64,000 nucleotides of DNA from Sphingomonadales bacterium (GTDB lineage Bacteria > Pseudomonadota > Alphaproteobacteria > Sphingomonadales > Sphingomonadaceae). The translations under genes and the position numbers were made by a program. A model generated the notes under the pieces. That model did no database searches and was not told the origin of the DNA. It worked only from the letters and a program-made list of their open reading frames with translations. The stretch is taken from NCBI GenBank assembly GCA_016720115.1, contig JADJXT010000001.1:1054001-1118000 (forward strand). The letters run 5' to 3'. This document shows positions 9,367-19,325 of the stretch, piece by piece (position 1 is the first letter of the stretch; the number at the start of each line of letters is the position of its first letter).

Positions 9367-10803
9367 ATGGAACTGACCTTTATTGGTTACGCACAGATCG
9401 TCCTTGGCATGTTGGTCGTCATCGCCGGAAACATGCGTCTCGCATTGATGCTATTGATGGTCTCGGCACTGTTCAATGGATCGGCTGCGATCCTGCTTCC
9501 TGCGCTGGGCGGTTCATCGATACCGCCAATCCAGTTTGCTCTGGCCTTTGTCTTCCTGCGAATTCTGATGCCAGGAAGCGCAGCAACTGGTGATCTCCCA
9601 GAGGCTCTCAGGGCCAACCGCATGTTAGTTCTGTTTTCGCTATACGGCATTGCAGCAGCATTCATTTTGCCGCGCATGTTCGCAGGCTCAGTTAACGTTT
9701 ATCCTATGCAATTAAACGACGTGGCGGATCTGTTCGCGACTGTGCCGCTTGTACCCACATCCCAGAATCTCACCGCGGCTTTTTACCTGCTCGGATCGAT
9801 GCTGTCTGCCATTGCCGTCTGGATCGCCTGCCGAAGGAGTGATGCCGCAGCAACGATGGTTGGCACTTTAATCGTAATGGCGTGGGTGCATTCGATACTG
9901 GGTCTGGCTGGCGTTGCCATTCGCGGTACATCTGCAGAAGCAGTGTTCGAACTGTTTCGAAATTCGGCTTATGTGCAGATGGATGATGCCGTAGGCGGAT
10001 TTGTACGTATTCGTGGAATATTTCCCGAATCGTCGGCCTATGCGACGCTTGGATTTGTCCTGTTCGTCGTAAATTCAGAGATGTGGTATAGATCGATCCG
10101 TAGCATAGCGACCGGCCGTGCTGCACTGGTAATGGGAACGGTGCTGTTCTTCAGTACGTCATCCACGGCCTATCTCGGCCTTGCTATTTACGGCCTGTTC
10201 TTTGCGTTGCGGATCTTTGCCCTGCCGGGGGCTGTGAATTTTGCCAAGGCGAAGACTGCATTTGCAGCGATGGGCTTGATCATATTCCTTTCTGCACTGT
10301 TATTCATCGCTTCTCCGGCGCTGGTCGAAGCGGTGGTCGACGTCATCAAGCGCATGACAATCGAGAAATCATCCAGCGATTCAGGTATGCAGCGGCTCTA
10401 CTGGGCGCAGCAGGGCTGGGATCTGTTCCGGCATTCGTATGGCCTTGGCGTTGGTCCAGGCAGCTTCCGCTCATCGAGTATTTTCTTTGCAATGCTGGGT
10501 TCGATGGGTGTCATTGGTATCCTTTCATTCCTGAGCTATCTCGTCGCAGCATTCCAGCCTTGGCGCAGGTCGAGTTGGACCGAATCCGCGACGCCCGCTG
10601 AAAATCTGGGCGGCGCGCTGGGAAGTGCCGCGTTGCTCAGCCTGATCCCTGCCGCCGTCAATTCGCCAACTGCCGTACCGGGAGTAACTTTTGTAATCTT
10701 GGCCAGCGCTTCGCTGGCGCTGCGACCATTGGACCTGGCTCGCCGAACTGATCCACTCGACCATACTGCCCTTCCAGTTTCTCCGGCCAGAATAGCTCAA
10801 TGA
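9367..10803 (+). CDS. Wzy-like polysaccharide polymerase (O-antigen ligase family)
   Basis: 478 residues with about ten predicted membrane segments, for example 'IVLGMLVVIAGNMRLALMLL', 'MGTVLFFSTSSTAYLGLAIY' and 'AFAAMGLIIFLSALLFIAS'. A large periplasmic loop follows, then 'GLGVGPGSFRSSS', the motif shared by Wzy/WaaL proteins just before the last helices. It would polymerise flipped repeat units at the periplasmic face. Its stop overlaps the next ATG. Primary sequence is poorly conserved in this family, so the call rests on topology, the GxGxGS motif and the locus. Confidence 0.78.
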   Translation: MELTFIGYAQIVLGMLVVIAGNMRLALMLLMVSALFNGSAAILLPALGGSSIPPIQFALAFVFLRILMPGSAATGDLPEALRANRMLVLFSLYGIAAAFILPRMFAGSVNVYPMQLNDVADLFATVPLVPTSQNLTAAFYLLGSMLSAIAVWIACRRSDAAATMVGTLIVMAWVHSILGLAGVAIRGTSAEAVFELFRNSAYVQMDDAVGGFVRIRGIFPESSAYATLGFVLFVVNSEMWYRSIRSIATGRAALVMGTVLFFSTSSTAYLGLAIYGLFFALRIFALPGAVNFAKAKTAFAAMGLIIFLSALLFIASPALVEAVVDVIKRMTIEKSSSDSGMQRLYWAQQGWDLFRHSYGLGVGPGSFRSSSIFFAMLGSMGVIGILSFLSYLVAAFQPWRRSSWTESATPAENLGGALGSAALLSLIPAAVNSPTAVPGVTFVILASASLALRPLDLARRTDPLDHTALPVSPARIAQ

Positions 10804-11873
10804 CCAAAGCGCTTCTCAGAACAGAGATTGTGCGAGATACGCAGCGGTTCGCCGCTTTGTCCAAAGACTGGGATGCGTTGGCTGATCACCTTGGAACCCC
10901 GTTGGCGTGCCATGCTTGGTACATTGCTGCGCTCGCTGCCCTGCAACAGCATAAGTTTGAACTTTCGGTCGTGCTGATCTGGAATGATCAACTTTTGGTC
11001 GCGGCCGGTCCGCTAATGCTAGACAAAATGCGTTCGCCAGCACGCCTCATCCCGATCGATTCCTTCGCAGGTGAGCCTTTCTTGCTGCTCTATCGTGATT
11101 CGGAAGCGCTTGCCGCACTTGCCCATGCGTGTGCGGGGTTGAACCGGCCAATTCTGTTGCGGCGCTTGCAATCCAGCGAAAGTGATCTGGAGTTGCTTTC
11201 GGCGACGCTGCGTTCGAAAGCCCTGGTCTATTGCAAGCCGCGTCACGTTAGCGCGGTTGCACCGTTACCAATCGATTTTGAAACCTTCGAAGCCGCCATG
11301 TCGAGCAGCCGACGAACATCAATCAGGGGTAAACGACGCGCAGCTGTGCGCGAACTTGGCGAAGTCCAAATTGAATTTGTTATGCCTGATCCCGGAAGCG
11401 TCGATTTGCACATGGCACGGTTCAAGTCCGTTGAAGGGTCGGGCTGGAAACAGCGTTCCGGTACAGCACTGTCAACTGATCCCCGAATGGATAGCTTCAT
11501 CTCGCAACTGGCCAACGTGTTCGCCCGCAAAGAACAACTTATAATCGCCTATCTCACTATTGGCGGGCGCGATGCGGCCTGCCGGTTAATCCTGTGCCAG
11601 CAGTCGAGCTGGTTCGAACTCAAAACCGGATTTGACGAGCAATTTGGTCGTTTCGCCCCGGGTATTGTATTGATGCACGAAACTCTCCGCGAAGCGTGCC
11701 GCACCAGTATCACGAAATTTGAATATCTCGGTGTGCACGAAGGCTGGCAAGACAATTGGCCTCGTGAACTGACCGAAGATTTCCGCGTCGCCACATATCC
11801 ATTTCGGCCAGCCGGTGCGCTTGCGCTTGCGGCCGATGGCCTCCAGGCATTGTCTTCGCTGTCCCGAAGATAA
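10800..11873 (+). CDS. FemAB/CelD-like GNAT acyltransferase
   Basis: 357 residues of the Acetyltransf_6 type. The N-half contains 'DWDALADHLGTPLACHAWY', with the basic 'SSRRTSIRGKRRAA' midway. The C-half holds 'GRDAACRLILCQQSSWFELKTGFDEQFGRFAPG' and 'EYLGVHEGWQDNW' (long runs shortened by position). Proteins of this kind in EPS clusters are thought to acylate the polymer or its precursors. It overlaps the polymerase by 4 bp and ends the plus-strand operon; a convergent GH16 gene follows after 21 bp. It shares family membership with the truncated gene at 3-317. Confidence 0.75.
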   Translation: MTKALLRTEIVRDTQRFAALSKDWDALADHLGTPLACHAWYIAALAALQQHKFELSVVLIWNDQLLVAAGPLMLDKMRSPARLIPIDSFAGEPFLLLYRDSEALAALAHACAGLNRPILLRRLQSSESDLELLSATLRSKALVYCKPRHVSAVAPLPIDFETFEAAMSSSRRTSIRGKRRAAVRELGEVQIEFVMPDPGSVDLHMARFKSVEGSGWKQRSGTALSTDPRMDSFISQLANVFARKEQLIIAYLTIGGRDAACRLILCQQSSWFELKTGFDEQFGRFAPGIVLMHETLREACRTSITKFEYLGVHEGWQDNWPRELTEDFRVATYPFRPAGALALAADGLQALSSLSRR

Positions 11874-11894
11874 CGGCGGTGAAGGTGCCTCAAT

Positions 11895-12743
11895 CTAAAT
11901 AGGGCAGGCTCTCGCCGGTAGCGGTCGATAAACCCGGACATAGTCGACCTCCAACGTGGACGGGTTCGGCGTCTTGTCAATCGGATAGCCAGAGCCAAGC
12001 GCAAGATTGACCAGCGGATAAAGCGGTGCCCGGTGCTCCTCGGGAGTTGGCTGCTGCCAGACCGCCTCGCCGTCCAGGAAATAGGTGATATATTTTGCGT
12101 CAACGCGAACGCCATAGCGATGGAACGCGCCAGTCAGCGATCCGGCAGGAACCGATAGGCGTTTACCGTCGCGACGGGTACGATGCTCGTCTGCGCCGCC
12201 ATACCAAACATGGCCGGTTACGAAATATTTGTCGGTCATGTGCCCATAATATTCGACGACGTCGATTTCGATCTTGGGTGTTTGTTGGGCTGGTTGCAGG
12301 CTCATCAGCCAGAAAGCAGGCCAGGTGCCCGGGCCGGAGGGGAATTTCATTCGTGCTTCAAAATATCCGTATTGCACGCCGTGGCCCTCTCCCGACCCTT
12401 CAGCGGCAGCGATCAATCCGGAACGCCAGCGGCCTTTTTCATCCCGGTGCGCGGTGATCCTTAGAATTCCCTCCGAGATCGCAAATGGCCAATCCGGTCG
12501 CGGATCGGAGAATTGTGCATCGCCAAAGTCGCCATTCCAAGGCGTATGTGCCGTCCAGCGTGCACCGTTCTCAAGCTTGCGCGGCGCGATAGCCAGTTCG
12601 TCAAAATCATCCGCGAAATGAAGCTTGTAATCACATAAATCGATCCGTTCCGCAGTATCGGTACTGCCCGACGAGCATCCCGTGTAAAACGCCATTGGCA
12701 AAGCCAGCGCAGTGAGTTTCAGCGAAGAGAATATGTGGTTCAT
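11895..12743 (-). CDS. GH16-family glycanase, lipoprotein
   Basis: 282 residues. Signal peptide with lipobox 'YTGCSS', then a beta-jelly-roll glycoside hydrolase. The catalytic signature 'EIDVVEYYG' matches E-x-D-x-x-E of GH16, with the first Glu as nucleophile and the last as acid/base. 'GTWPAFWLM' and 'YGVRVDAKYITYFLDGE' are further family segments. The start at 12743 is fixed by an ATGA overlap with the flippase gene upstream. Enzymes of this kind in EPS clusters trim or release the polymer. The bond it cleaves is not deducible. The C-terminal 'EVDYVRVYRP' completes the domain, so the gene is full length. Confidence 0.88.
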   Translation of the reverse strand: MNHIFSSLKLTALALPMAFYTGCSSGSTDTAERIDLCDYKLHFADDFDELAIAPRKLENGARWTAHTPWNGDFGDAQFSDPRPDWPFAISEGILRITAHRDEKGRWRSGLIAAAEGSGEGHGVQYGYFEARMKFPSGPGTWPAFWLMSLQPAQQTPKIEIDVVEYYGHMTDKYFVTGHVWYGGADEHRTRRDGKRLSVPAGSLTGAFHRYGVRVDAKYITYFLDGEAVWQQPTPEEHRAPLYPLVNLALGSGYPIDKTPNPSTLEVDYVRVYRPLPARACPI

Positions 12744-14233
12744 GTTCGCCTTGGCCTCCAAAAAACGGCAAAGTCAGACACCCTTGCACCTATCTTGAGC
12801 AATTCCTTCACCGGCCCGGCACGGCGGCCGGTCAAGTGCCAAAGCACGAACGCTGTTCCTGCATAAGTGAATGCTCCGATCGGTGCCAGTGCAAGAAGCT
12901 GGAGAAGCGGCCGGTCGGCAATAACAGGTAGCAAGGCGGCGTTGGAAGCCATCACCGCGCCCGACATCGCCAGCAGGCAGGTAAGCGTTATGCCGTGCGC
13001 CCGAACCTGTTCCCAAACGCCAACAGATACCAGCCGTTTGGCCAGCATGAAGCTGATCAGGCAATTGACGAGGCTGCTTAACGCCCGCCCGGCAGCTGCG
13101 CCGACAAGTCCGCCTAGCGCCAATCCAGCAAGGATTAGCGGAATTCGAACAAACAGCGCCGCAAGCTGACGCAGGAACAGATATTTGGTCGTCCCCATCG
13201 CCATTCCCAATGGCCGGATAACCGTGATGAAGGAGTCAAAAACATAGGTAATGGCGAGTAACTGCAATAGCGGTACGATCTGTCCCCAGCGCGCGCCCAA
13301 TAACAAGTTGACGGTGGGTTCTGCCAGTAAAGCGAGGCCGATTGCGGCTGGGGCAGTAACCAGCGCTACGCCGGACTGCGCTTCAAGAAAAGTTTCCCGC
13401 AGTTTTGCAGGCTGTACGGCAATTCGCGAAAGACCGGGGAACAACGCATTGCGCAGTGGCAATGATAGTTCGCGCGTGGGTATAACTGCGATACTGTCCG
13501 CCACCGAATAATAACCCAACTCTGCCTTGGTAACAGCAAAACCGATGGCCAGCTGGTCGAAGCGCCAGTTGATCGTCTCACAGATCTGATTGAGCGACAT
13601 CCACCCTGAGAAGCCCCATATTTCTTGCACGCGCGATAAGGTGAAGGTCGGGCGATAGGGTGTAATCAGGTAACTTGCCAGCGACGCCAGGATCGCGCCC
13701 AACGCATTCCCGATTATGATTCCCCAGAAATTTCCCAAAGCGTATGCAAGGCCAATTGCGAGTGCCAATCCGGCAGCCTTTTGTCCGATCTGAAATGCTG
13801 CCAGCGGACCAAATCGCATTTCGCGTGTCGCCATCGTCAGCAGTGGATTGTAAAACTCCATGAACGCACCGCCAACGCCTGCTACCAGAAAGACTGCGAC
13901 CAAACGCTCATCGCCATATGCAAACGATAACGGCCAGGCGATGATCGCGATCACCGCAAAAATCAGCCCCGCACGCAGACAAGACATTGTCCAGACTGTG
14001 TCGATATGGTCTTGTTTCGGCTTGTGGCATTGCACCAATGATTGGTGGAGCGAGGCTTCGGTAACAGCGGCTATCACGCTGACAACTGCCATTGCGATTG
14101 CAACGATTCCAAAATCGTCGGGTGAGAGGATGCGGGCCAGAATGACGAGGCTTGCGGCGTTCAACAGACTCATCGCAATTCGCGCCGAACCCAGCGAGAC
14201 TGCTCCGCGAAGAACCCCTTTCCGCAGGCTCAT
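12740..14233 (-). CDS. Wzx-like polysaccharide flippase
   Basis: 497 residues with about 12-14 hydrophobic helices. It starts 'RGAVSLGSARIAMSLLNAAS' and 'LARILSPDDFGIVAIAMAVV', the standard opening of the WzxC/Polysacc_synt_3 family. It should flip the lipid-linked repeat unit from cytosol to periplasm, ahead of the Wzy-like polymerase on the other strand. The stop overlaps the GH16 start, so export and glycanase functions are co-translated. A 61-bp gap separates it from the GT2 gene upstream. Confidence 0.88.
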   Translation of the reverse strand: MSLRKGVLRGAVSLGSARIAMSLLNAASLVILARILSPDDFGIVAIAMAVVSVIAAVTEASLHQSLVQCHKPKQDHIDTVWTMSCLRAGLIFAVIAIIAWPLSFAYGDERLVAVFLVAGVGGAFMEFYNPLLTMATREMRFGPLAAFQIGQKAAGLALAIGLAYALGNFWGIIIGNALGAILASLASYLITPYRPTFTLSRVQEIWGFSGWMSLNQICETINWRFDQLAIGFAVTKAELGYYSVADSIAVIPTRELSLPLRNALFPGLSRIAVQPAKLRETFLEAQSGVALVTAPAAIGLALLAEPTVNLLLGARWGQIVPLLQLLAITYVFDSFITVIRPLGMAMGTTKYLFLRQLAALFVRIPLILAGLALGGLVGAAAGRALSSLVNCLISFMLAKRLVSVGVWEQVRAHGITLTCLLAMSGAVMASNAALLPVIADRPLLQLLALAPIGAFTYAGTAFVLWHLTGRRAGPVKELLKIGARVSDFAVFWRPRRT

Positions 14234-14294
14234 GCACTGTCCCCGTCAAAACAAAAGATCAGTAACATCGGCATCGGATATTATGCCGTTTCGA

Positions 14295-15161
14295 TCACAG
14301 AGCCTCGATCCGTTCCGGATCGATCCTGCCAGCGACCAAATCGCGTAGGGCTAGCAGGTTACCCATCAGCCTGCCGCGTCGGTCTATGTCCTGTTCTGGC
14401 CAAAGGCTGCGCACAACATTCGAGGTGATGTTCTGGAACAGCAGCCGTTCGCCAAGCCAGGGGCACATCGTCCCCTTGCGCCAAAGATAGATGATGTTGG
14501 CGATCTGGGAATAACCGAGCCGCTTGCCAGACGTTTTTCCGCTGCGTGCACCCAGATGAATTCCGGTCAGTTCGCTGGTCTTGACCAGCCGCCCACGCCA
14601 GCTCAATTGGTGCGTGAAATCGACATCTTCCTGCCAGCCGTAAAGCGGCAGCTTCTCATCAAATCGCAACCCTGCGGCCGCCGAAAGGCGTATTGCCATG
14701 TTGCAGCCATAGAGCGAGGGGCAATCGCGCTCACCAGGCGTCGGCCGGTCACCTGAACCATCGAGACGACTGACGGCTTCATCAAAGCCGATAGGCTGGC
14801 TCTGGGCACCATCAGCCACCAATACCCCTGTTGCTCCGGCCACGTCCGGTTGCTCAACCAGCAAGGTTTCCAGTCGGGCAAGAAAATCATGCGCGGGAAC
14901 AAAATCATCGTCGAAAAAGACAACGACGTCGGTGCGGTCGCCGAGATGATCCAGCGCAGCGTTGCGTTGCCGACATAGTCCCCGGCGGGCAACCAGTATT
15001 TCTGCGTTGGCGCTGGCCCCATCGAGGTCGACAATGTCATCGGGCGAGGCTCCAACCACCAGCACGCCATCGGGCGGTCGCGATTGCTCACCCAGGCGTG
15101 AAATGACTCGCCTGACGATTTCAGGGCGCCCGGTGGTGGCGATGACGGCATGGATTCGCAT
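14295..15161 (-). CDS. GT2-family glycosyltransferase
   Basis: 288 residues, GT-A fold. 'RIHAVIATTGRP' opens the nucleotide-binding region, 'VVFFDDDFVP' carries the DxD metal-binding aspartates and 'LPLYGWQEDVDFTHQL' the catalytic ED region. The ATG at 15161 has a GAGGGA ribosome site 8 nt upstream, so the 7-codon extension is rejected. It most likely adds one sugar of the repeat unit. It is transcribed with the flippase and GH16 genes. Confidence 0.88.
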   Translation of the reverse strand: MRIHAVIATTGRPEIVRRVISRLGEQSRPPDGVLVVGASPDDIVDLDGASANAEILVARRGLCRQRNAALDHLGDRTDVVVFFDDDFVPAHDFLARLETLLVEQPDVAGATGVLVADGAQSQPIGFDEAVSRLDGSGDRPTPGERDCPSLYGCNMAIRLSAAAGLRFDEKLPLYGWQEDVDFTHQLSWRGRLVKTSELTGIHLGARSGKTSGKRLGYSQIANIIYLWRKGTMCPWLGERLLFQNITSNVVRSLWPEQDIDRRGRLMGNLLALRDLVAGRIDPERIEAL

Positions 15162-15358
15162 TGCACTTCCCTCACGGCGCAACTCGGCCTGCGCTGCTGC
15201 CTGCCGGCTAAAACAGCTTGGCCACGATTGCGGTTAGGAGCTCATATCTAGCGCATGGAATCGTGCGGGGTTAGGAGGCATCGGATTCAACCCGAAAGGG
15301 TTACCCACCGATAGAGCGTGCCCTTCAACAGCATCGAGTTTAGAGAAATCGCAGCGAG

Positions 15359-15766
15359 TTAGTGCAGCTTCGCCTCAAGTTCCATCTTGTCCGCCAACTT
15401 GCGGAACAAATCAGGCAGATCTTTTTGTATTTCGAGAATTGTGTACATGTTGATCGTCGCGCCCAGCATTGCGAGCCCTATCGCCTCAGGCGGAAAGCCC
15501 ATATCAACGAAGCGCCTGTATCCTCTCAGGAAATCCTCAGAAACTTTCTGAAATTCCCGAAAGTGGGGCGAATCATAGTCAATGAGTGACTCGGGTGAGT
15601 CATCCAGAAACCAGAAAATTCCGTCTTTTCGATCAGTCATTGGCGATAACGACCCATTGCCCTGCACCTCTACGGCCTCGACAGAGCGTAGATGTAGTTG
15701 ATGTGTTTTAGAACTTCTGGACGCCATGAACAGGGCGGTAACCCATCGTTTCCGACAATGGCGCAA
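15359..15766 (-). CDS. Small hypothetical protein
   Basis: 135 residues at most. Charged N-terminus ('FLDDSPESLIDYDSPHFREF') and a short hydrophobic patch ('AIGLAMLGATINMYTIL') followed by an amphipathic helix. I do not recognise the family. Internal ATGs at 15727 and 15640 are plausible starts; none has a strong ribosome site. It lies alone between the GT2 and GMC oxidoreductase genes. Confidence 0.4.
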   Translation of the reverse strand: MRHCRKRWVTALFMASRSSKTHQLHLRSVEAVEVQGNGSLSPMTDRKDGIFWFLDDSPESLIDYDSPHFREFQKVSEDFLRGYRRFVDMGFPPEAIGLAMLGATINMYTILEIQKDLPDLFRKLADKMELEAKLH

Positions 15767-15861
15767 TCGGGCATTGGGCAGTCTCTATTCTGGTTCAAGA
15801 TGAGTAGCGTTCCACAACGTGACTACAGTTACTAATCATTGTGGCCAAACGGTGCCAAATT

Positions 15862-17616
15862 TCAGTTGAAAGCCGGAGCTTGGTCCCGAACGGTCAGGTT
15901 GCCGGCATACCGCCCGGCAGCCAAATGATCTGCAAGCCGCAAGGCAAGGGCCAGGAACATCCAGGTCGGATTTGCGTGGCCGCCTGTTGGAAACACCGAG
16001 CCGCCCGCAACGTAGAGATTGTTGGTCCCGAACACACGACAATCAATGTCTACCACGCCATTGAGCGGACTGCTTGCCATTCTGGTCGTGCCCATCATAT
16101 GGGCGAGATCGACCGGATTGGGCATAGCAAGATCCCCGCTTCGGGCCCATTGGTTGAGATCGGGCGCTGCAAATCCCGCCTCGGCGAAAGCGCGGTCAAG
16201 GCGGGTAGCAAGGGTCTTTATGGTCAGTGCTTCGATAGCGCCAACCCGCCAATGCGCCGTCACTCGGCGGATCCCGAATGCGTCGCGTTTGTCGGCCAGC
16301 AGAATCCGGTTTTCCGGATGAGGGGCGGTCTCTGTGATCGCCTCAATGCCCAGCCCCGTCAGCTTGTGCGGAAGCCCACCACTGGCGAATTCATCGGCTA
16401 CCATATTGGGTGCAAGCCGGATTGCGGAGTTGACGATTAGTTCCTTCGTCCAATTCGGCAAACCAGGCCAAGCTAGCGTCTTTGATCCCAACCCCCGCGC
16501 AATGTATCCAGATCCTCTGGCGATTGCCGCAACATCGCGCAATTTGGCGCCGCTCGTGCCGCGAAGCAATCGCTTGAGTGCATCAAAAGGATCGTCAATT
16601 GCCCGCAACGGCGCAAAGTAAATCGCTGCGTTCAGGGTTTTCTCGTGCTGCTGCAGTTCAGGTGCAAGCGCGAGGCCGTGCATGAACATATGCGATCGGC
16701 CTGCATGGTTCTGCCCATAAAAACCGAACGTTCGGGCGAGTTGCATGATATTTTTTTCGCCGGTTACTTCTCCCAACCTGATCCCTGCATGGTCGATCAA
16801 ATAGCGCCCGACCAAGTCGTGACGGTTTCCGATTCCGCCCGGCTCGACATCGTTTGAAACAAGCAAAAGCCTTGCATTCTCGATACCTCCCGCCGCGAGC
16901 ACCACCCGACGTGGCCGTACAACCAGCGATGTTCCGGAAAGACTAGCAACATGCAACGCATCAACGGATCGTGTCCCCGGATGAAATCCAAGCCGGGTCA
17001 CGGTCGCATCGAGGAGAACGCGCACCTTGGGCGCCAGCGTCGCGGCAAAGTCGCGGCCAAAGCGCATGACATCCAGCCGGTCAGTTCTCGAACGCGCGAA
17101 CTGCCAATAGCAGGAGTTCAACCCCGACTCCGAAAAGCGCAGCGCCGGTTCGGTGGGGCAAAGCCCCAGCAGTTCGCGTGCCTGATCAAAAAAGGGGGTC
17201 AGTTCTTCGCGCCCGATGGGCCAACCCGAATCCGGCACCCAAGCCCGCTTCGCAAAATCGATATCGCCAAATGGCGCAACCTTTCCGGCCCAGACCTGGG
17301 TGGATCCCCCCAGCCCTCTACAGCGCACGCCATAAGCCTGACGCTGGGCATTCCATAGCGGTGCCTGGCCGCCGTGGAAATTCGTCCGCCGTTCAGTTAA
17401 GTCAGCATCATGTGCGCTGATCTCCGCGATTACATCGTTAAGCGCCTCGTGCGCGGCATCCTGCTTTGCCAGCCCGCTTTCGAGAAGCACTACGTCAATT
17501 CCCTCACGCGCGCAGCGATCGGCGATGGCGAGGCCAACAGGGCCACCGCCAATAATTGCGAGATCGGTTTCGATTGTTGCCCCGCAGTCATTGCCCGAGA
17601 GCCGCGTAACCGTCAT
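15862..17616 (-). CDS. GMC-family FAD-dependent oxidoreductase
   Basis: About 584 residues. The N-terminal dinucleotide-binding motif 'DLAIIGGGPVGLAIADRCA' ends in an acidic residue ('VLLESG'), 'GGSTQVWAGKVAPF' is a typical GMC segment, and the C-terminal 'AHMMGTTRMA' with 'NLYVAGGSVFPTGGHANPT' carries the active-site His and the FAD end motif. Family members oxidise alcohols, including sugars and choline. Next to the DegT-type aminotransferase (44 bp apart, same strand) it may supply a keto-sugar, but the substrate is unknown. ATG 17616 is preferred to a TTG at 17634. Confidence 0.8.
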   Translation of the reverse strand: MTVTRLSGNDCGATIETDLAIIGGGPVGLAIADRCAREGIDVVLLESGLAKQDAAHEALNDVIAEISAHDADLTERRTNFHGGQAPLWNAQRQAYGVRCRGLGGSTQVWAGKVAPFGDIDFAKRAWVPDSGWPIGREELTPFFDQARELLGLCPTEPALRFSESGLNSCYWQFARSRTDRLDVMRFGRDFAATLAPKVRVLLDATVTRLGFHPGTRSVDALHVASLSGTSLVVRPRRVVLAAGGIENARLLLVSNDVEPGGIGNRHDLVGRYLIDHAGIRLGEVTGEKNIMQLARTFGFYGQNHAGRSHMFMHGLALAPELQQHEKTLNAAIYFAPLRAIDDPFDALKRLLRGTSGAKLRDVAAIARGSGYIARGLGSKTLAWPGLPNWTKELIVNSAIRLAPNMVADEFASGGLPHKLTGLGIEAITETAPHPENRILLADKRDAFGIRRVTAHWRVGAIEALTIKTLATRLDRAFAEAGFAAPDLNQWARSGDLAMPNPVDLAHMMGTTRMASSPLNGVVDIDCRVFGTNNLYVAGGSVFPTGGHANPTWMFLALALRLADHLAAGRYAGNLTVRDQAPAFN

Positions 17617-17659
17617 GGTGATCCCAGGGTGCAAAATTGGAACCGGCTCAGCACAATGA

Positions 17660-18847
17660 CTATCCGCCCTTCAGTCTGGCGATGATGCGATATGCCGAGG
17701 TCGCTTTGGCATCAGGTGTCCACAAAATTTGCGCCAGCGTGCGCGCCAGCATTGGCGACCAGCCAGGATCGATTGTAATCCGGCATGTCCGCCGCATGAT
17801 ATCCAGCGTGCGTGCACAACTATGTTCGTCGTAGCTGATGTGACGTCGTGCCCAGGCCCATGGGTTCATTGCGGGATGCGCAGTGCGCTGGTTCAGTATC
17901 GGATCCCAATTGGTATAGACATGCTTGGAATTGTCGTAGATCCTGTGCACGCCCGGTCGCTGGCCGAATAGCTCGGCTTCACCTTCGGTTTGAAAACTGA
18001 CCGTCATCGTTGCCGCGTTGTCGGGGTCATTGTGCGGGGATATCCGGAACTCTCCGGAGTCACTCAGAACCTCTGCGATGGCCGTGCGATTGCGCTTTAT
18101 CCGCTTGATGCTGCGCGACAGTCTCGAAAGCTGGACGCCCAGCATTGCGCCCTGAACCTCGGTCACGCGAGAGTGGGATGCCAGAAATGCCGGATTGTTG
18201 CCCGCTTCATAGCCATCACGCGCCCAAATTCCCAAATCGTGAAAGTTCATCAGCCGGGAAAACAGCGCCGGATCGTCAGTCACAACCGCGCCGCCCTCTC
18301 CGATAGTCATATTCTTGTAGTGGTTGAAACTATATACCCCGACTTTGCCGAAGGACCCGCACTTGCGGCCCTTATATTCGACCCCAACGGCTTGGCAGGC
18401 ATCCTCGACCACCATCAGCGAATGCCGCCGGGCGATGTCCATGATCGCATCCATGTTGCATGGAGAGTTGACCATGTGGACAGGGATGATCGCTTTGGTG
18501 TGCGGCGTGATTTTGCGTTCAAGGTCAGCTGGATCCAGCGTAAGCGTTTCGTCGATATCCGCCAATATCGGCACGGCACCCGCCAAAGCCGGCGCTGCCG
18601 CGCTGGCGATCCACGTGTAGGCAGGAACGATGACTTCGTCGCCTGGCCCGACGCCGATCGCCGTCATGGCGGCGTGCAAGCCTACCGTGCCACTGGTCAA
18701 CGCCAATGCGTGGCTTGAGCCCATATATTCGGCAAAATTCCGCTCAAATCCAGCCGTTAGCCCATATGGCCCTTCGTGACGCAGCAGGTTCTTCCCGCGC
18801 AAGGCCTTTCCGACCGCAAGCCACTCCCTGAAACCTGGTTTGCTCAT
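17660..18847 (-). CDS. DegT/DnrJ/EryC1/StrS-type sugar aminotransferase
   Basis: 395-residue PLP enzyme. 'SSHALALTSGTVGLHAAM' is the phosphate-binding loop, 'VEDACQAVGVEYKGRKCGSFG' is the cofactor-ring region, and 'SFNHYKNMTIGEGGAV' contains the PLP lysine. These enzymes aminate keto-sugars in polysaccharide and antibiotic pathways. It is probably co-transcribed with the GMC oxidoreductase (oxidation, then amination). It ends the recognisable polysaccharide locus. Confidence 0.88.
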   Translation of the reverse strand: MSKPGFREWLAVGKALRGKNLLRHEGPYGLTAGFERNFAEYMGSSHALALTSGTVGLHAAMTAIGVGPGDEVIVPAYTWIASAAAPALAGAVPILADIDETLTLDPADLERKITPHTKAIIPVHMVNSPCNMDAIMDIARRHSLMVVEDACQAVGVEYKGRKCGSFGKVGVYSFNHYKNMTIGEGGAVVTDDPALFSRLMNFHDLGIWARDGYEAGNNPAFLASHSRVTEVQGAMLGVQLSRLSRSIKRIKRNRTAIAEVLSDSGEFRISPHNDPDNAATMTVSFQTEGEAELFGQRPGVHRIYDNSKHVYTNWDPILNQRTAHPAMNPWAWARRHISYDEHSCARTLDIMRRTCRITIDPGWSPMLARTLAQILWTPDAKATSAYRIIARLKGG

Positions 18848-19007
18848 CTCTTCAGTCGCAACCTTTCATATCCCCTTGGCCGAGATCGACCGCCGGTACG
18901 CAACTGCTTGCAATCGGCGGCGAGCAGTTTGCAGCCAAACCGACCTTAGCCGCCACTGCAAGTACATTGAGTGGGCGATGAGTATATTAGACCAATTGGA
19001 CGGACCC

Positions 19008-19271
19008 AGGGTCAGGACCTGTTAAATGCGCCATCGAGGCGTCAAAATGGCAAAGATATCGGAGCAAAATGCTCACCGCCGATAGTCATTCTACCGGCAA
19101 GGGCATTTTGCTTCGAGATCGAAGCCATTTTGGCGTCCTTCGGATTTGACCCATTTTGTCCATTGCTGCGTTGGCAAGTCTTGAAATATCGACATATTCC
19201 CGCGCCTTGCCGCCTTGCACTGAACAAAATGGCCTCAAACCTCGATGGCGCATTTGACAGGTCCTGACCCT
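19008..19271. mobile_element. 264-bp MITE-like element with 32-bp terminal inverted repeats
   Basis: The left end (19008-19039) and right end (19240-19271) are inverted copies of 32 bp with a single mismatch; both outer tips read AGGGTCAGGACCTG. The interior has no convincing gene but repeats the motif CAAAATGG/CCATTTTG at least five times in both orientations. Size and ends fit a non-autonomous transposable element. I found no obvious target duplication. It accounts for most of the 478-bp gene-free stretch 18848-19325. Confidence 0.65.
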
Positions 19272-19325
19272 AAGTTGCCAAACAACAGCGCAGAAGCGGC
19301 ATTACCCCTTATGGGTATACTCCAG

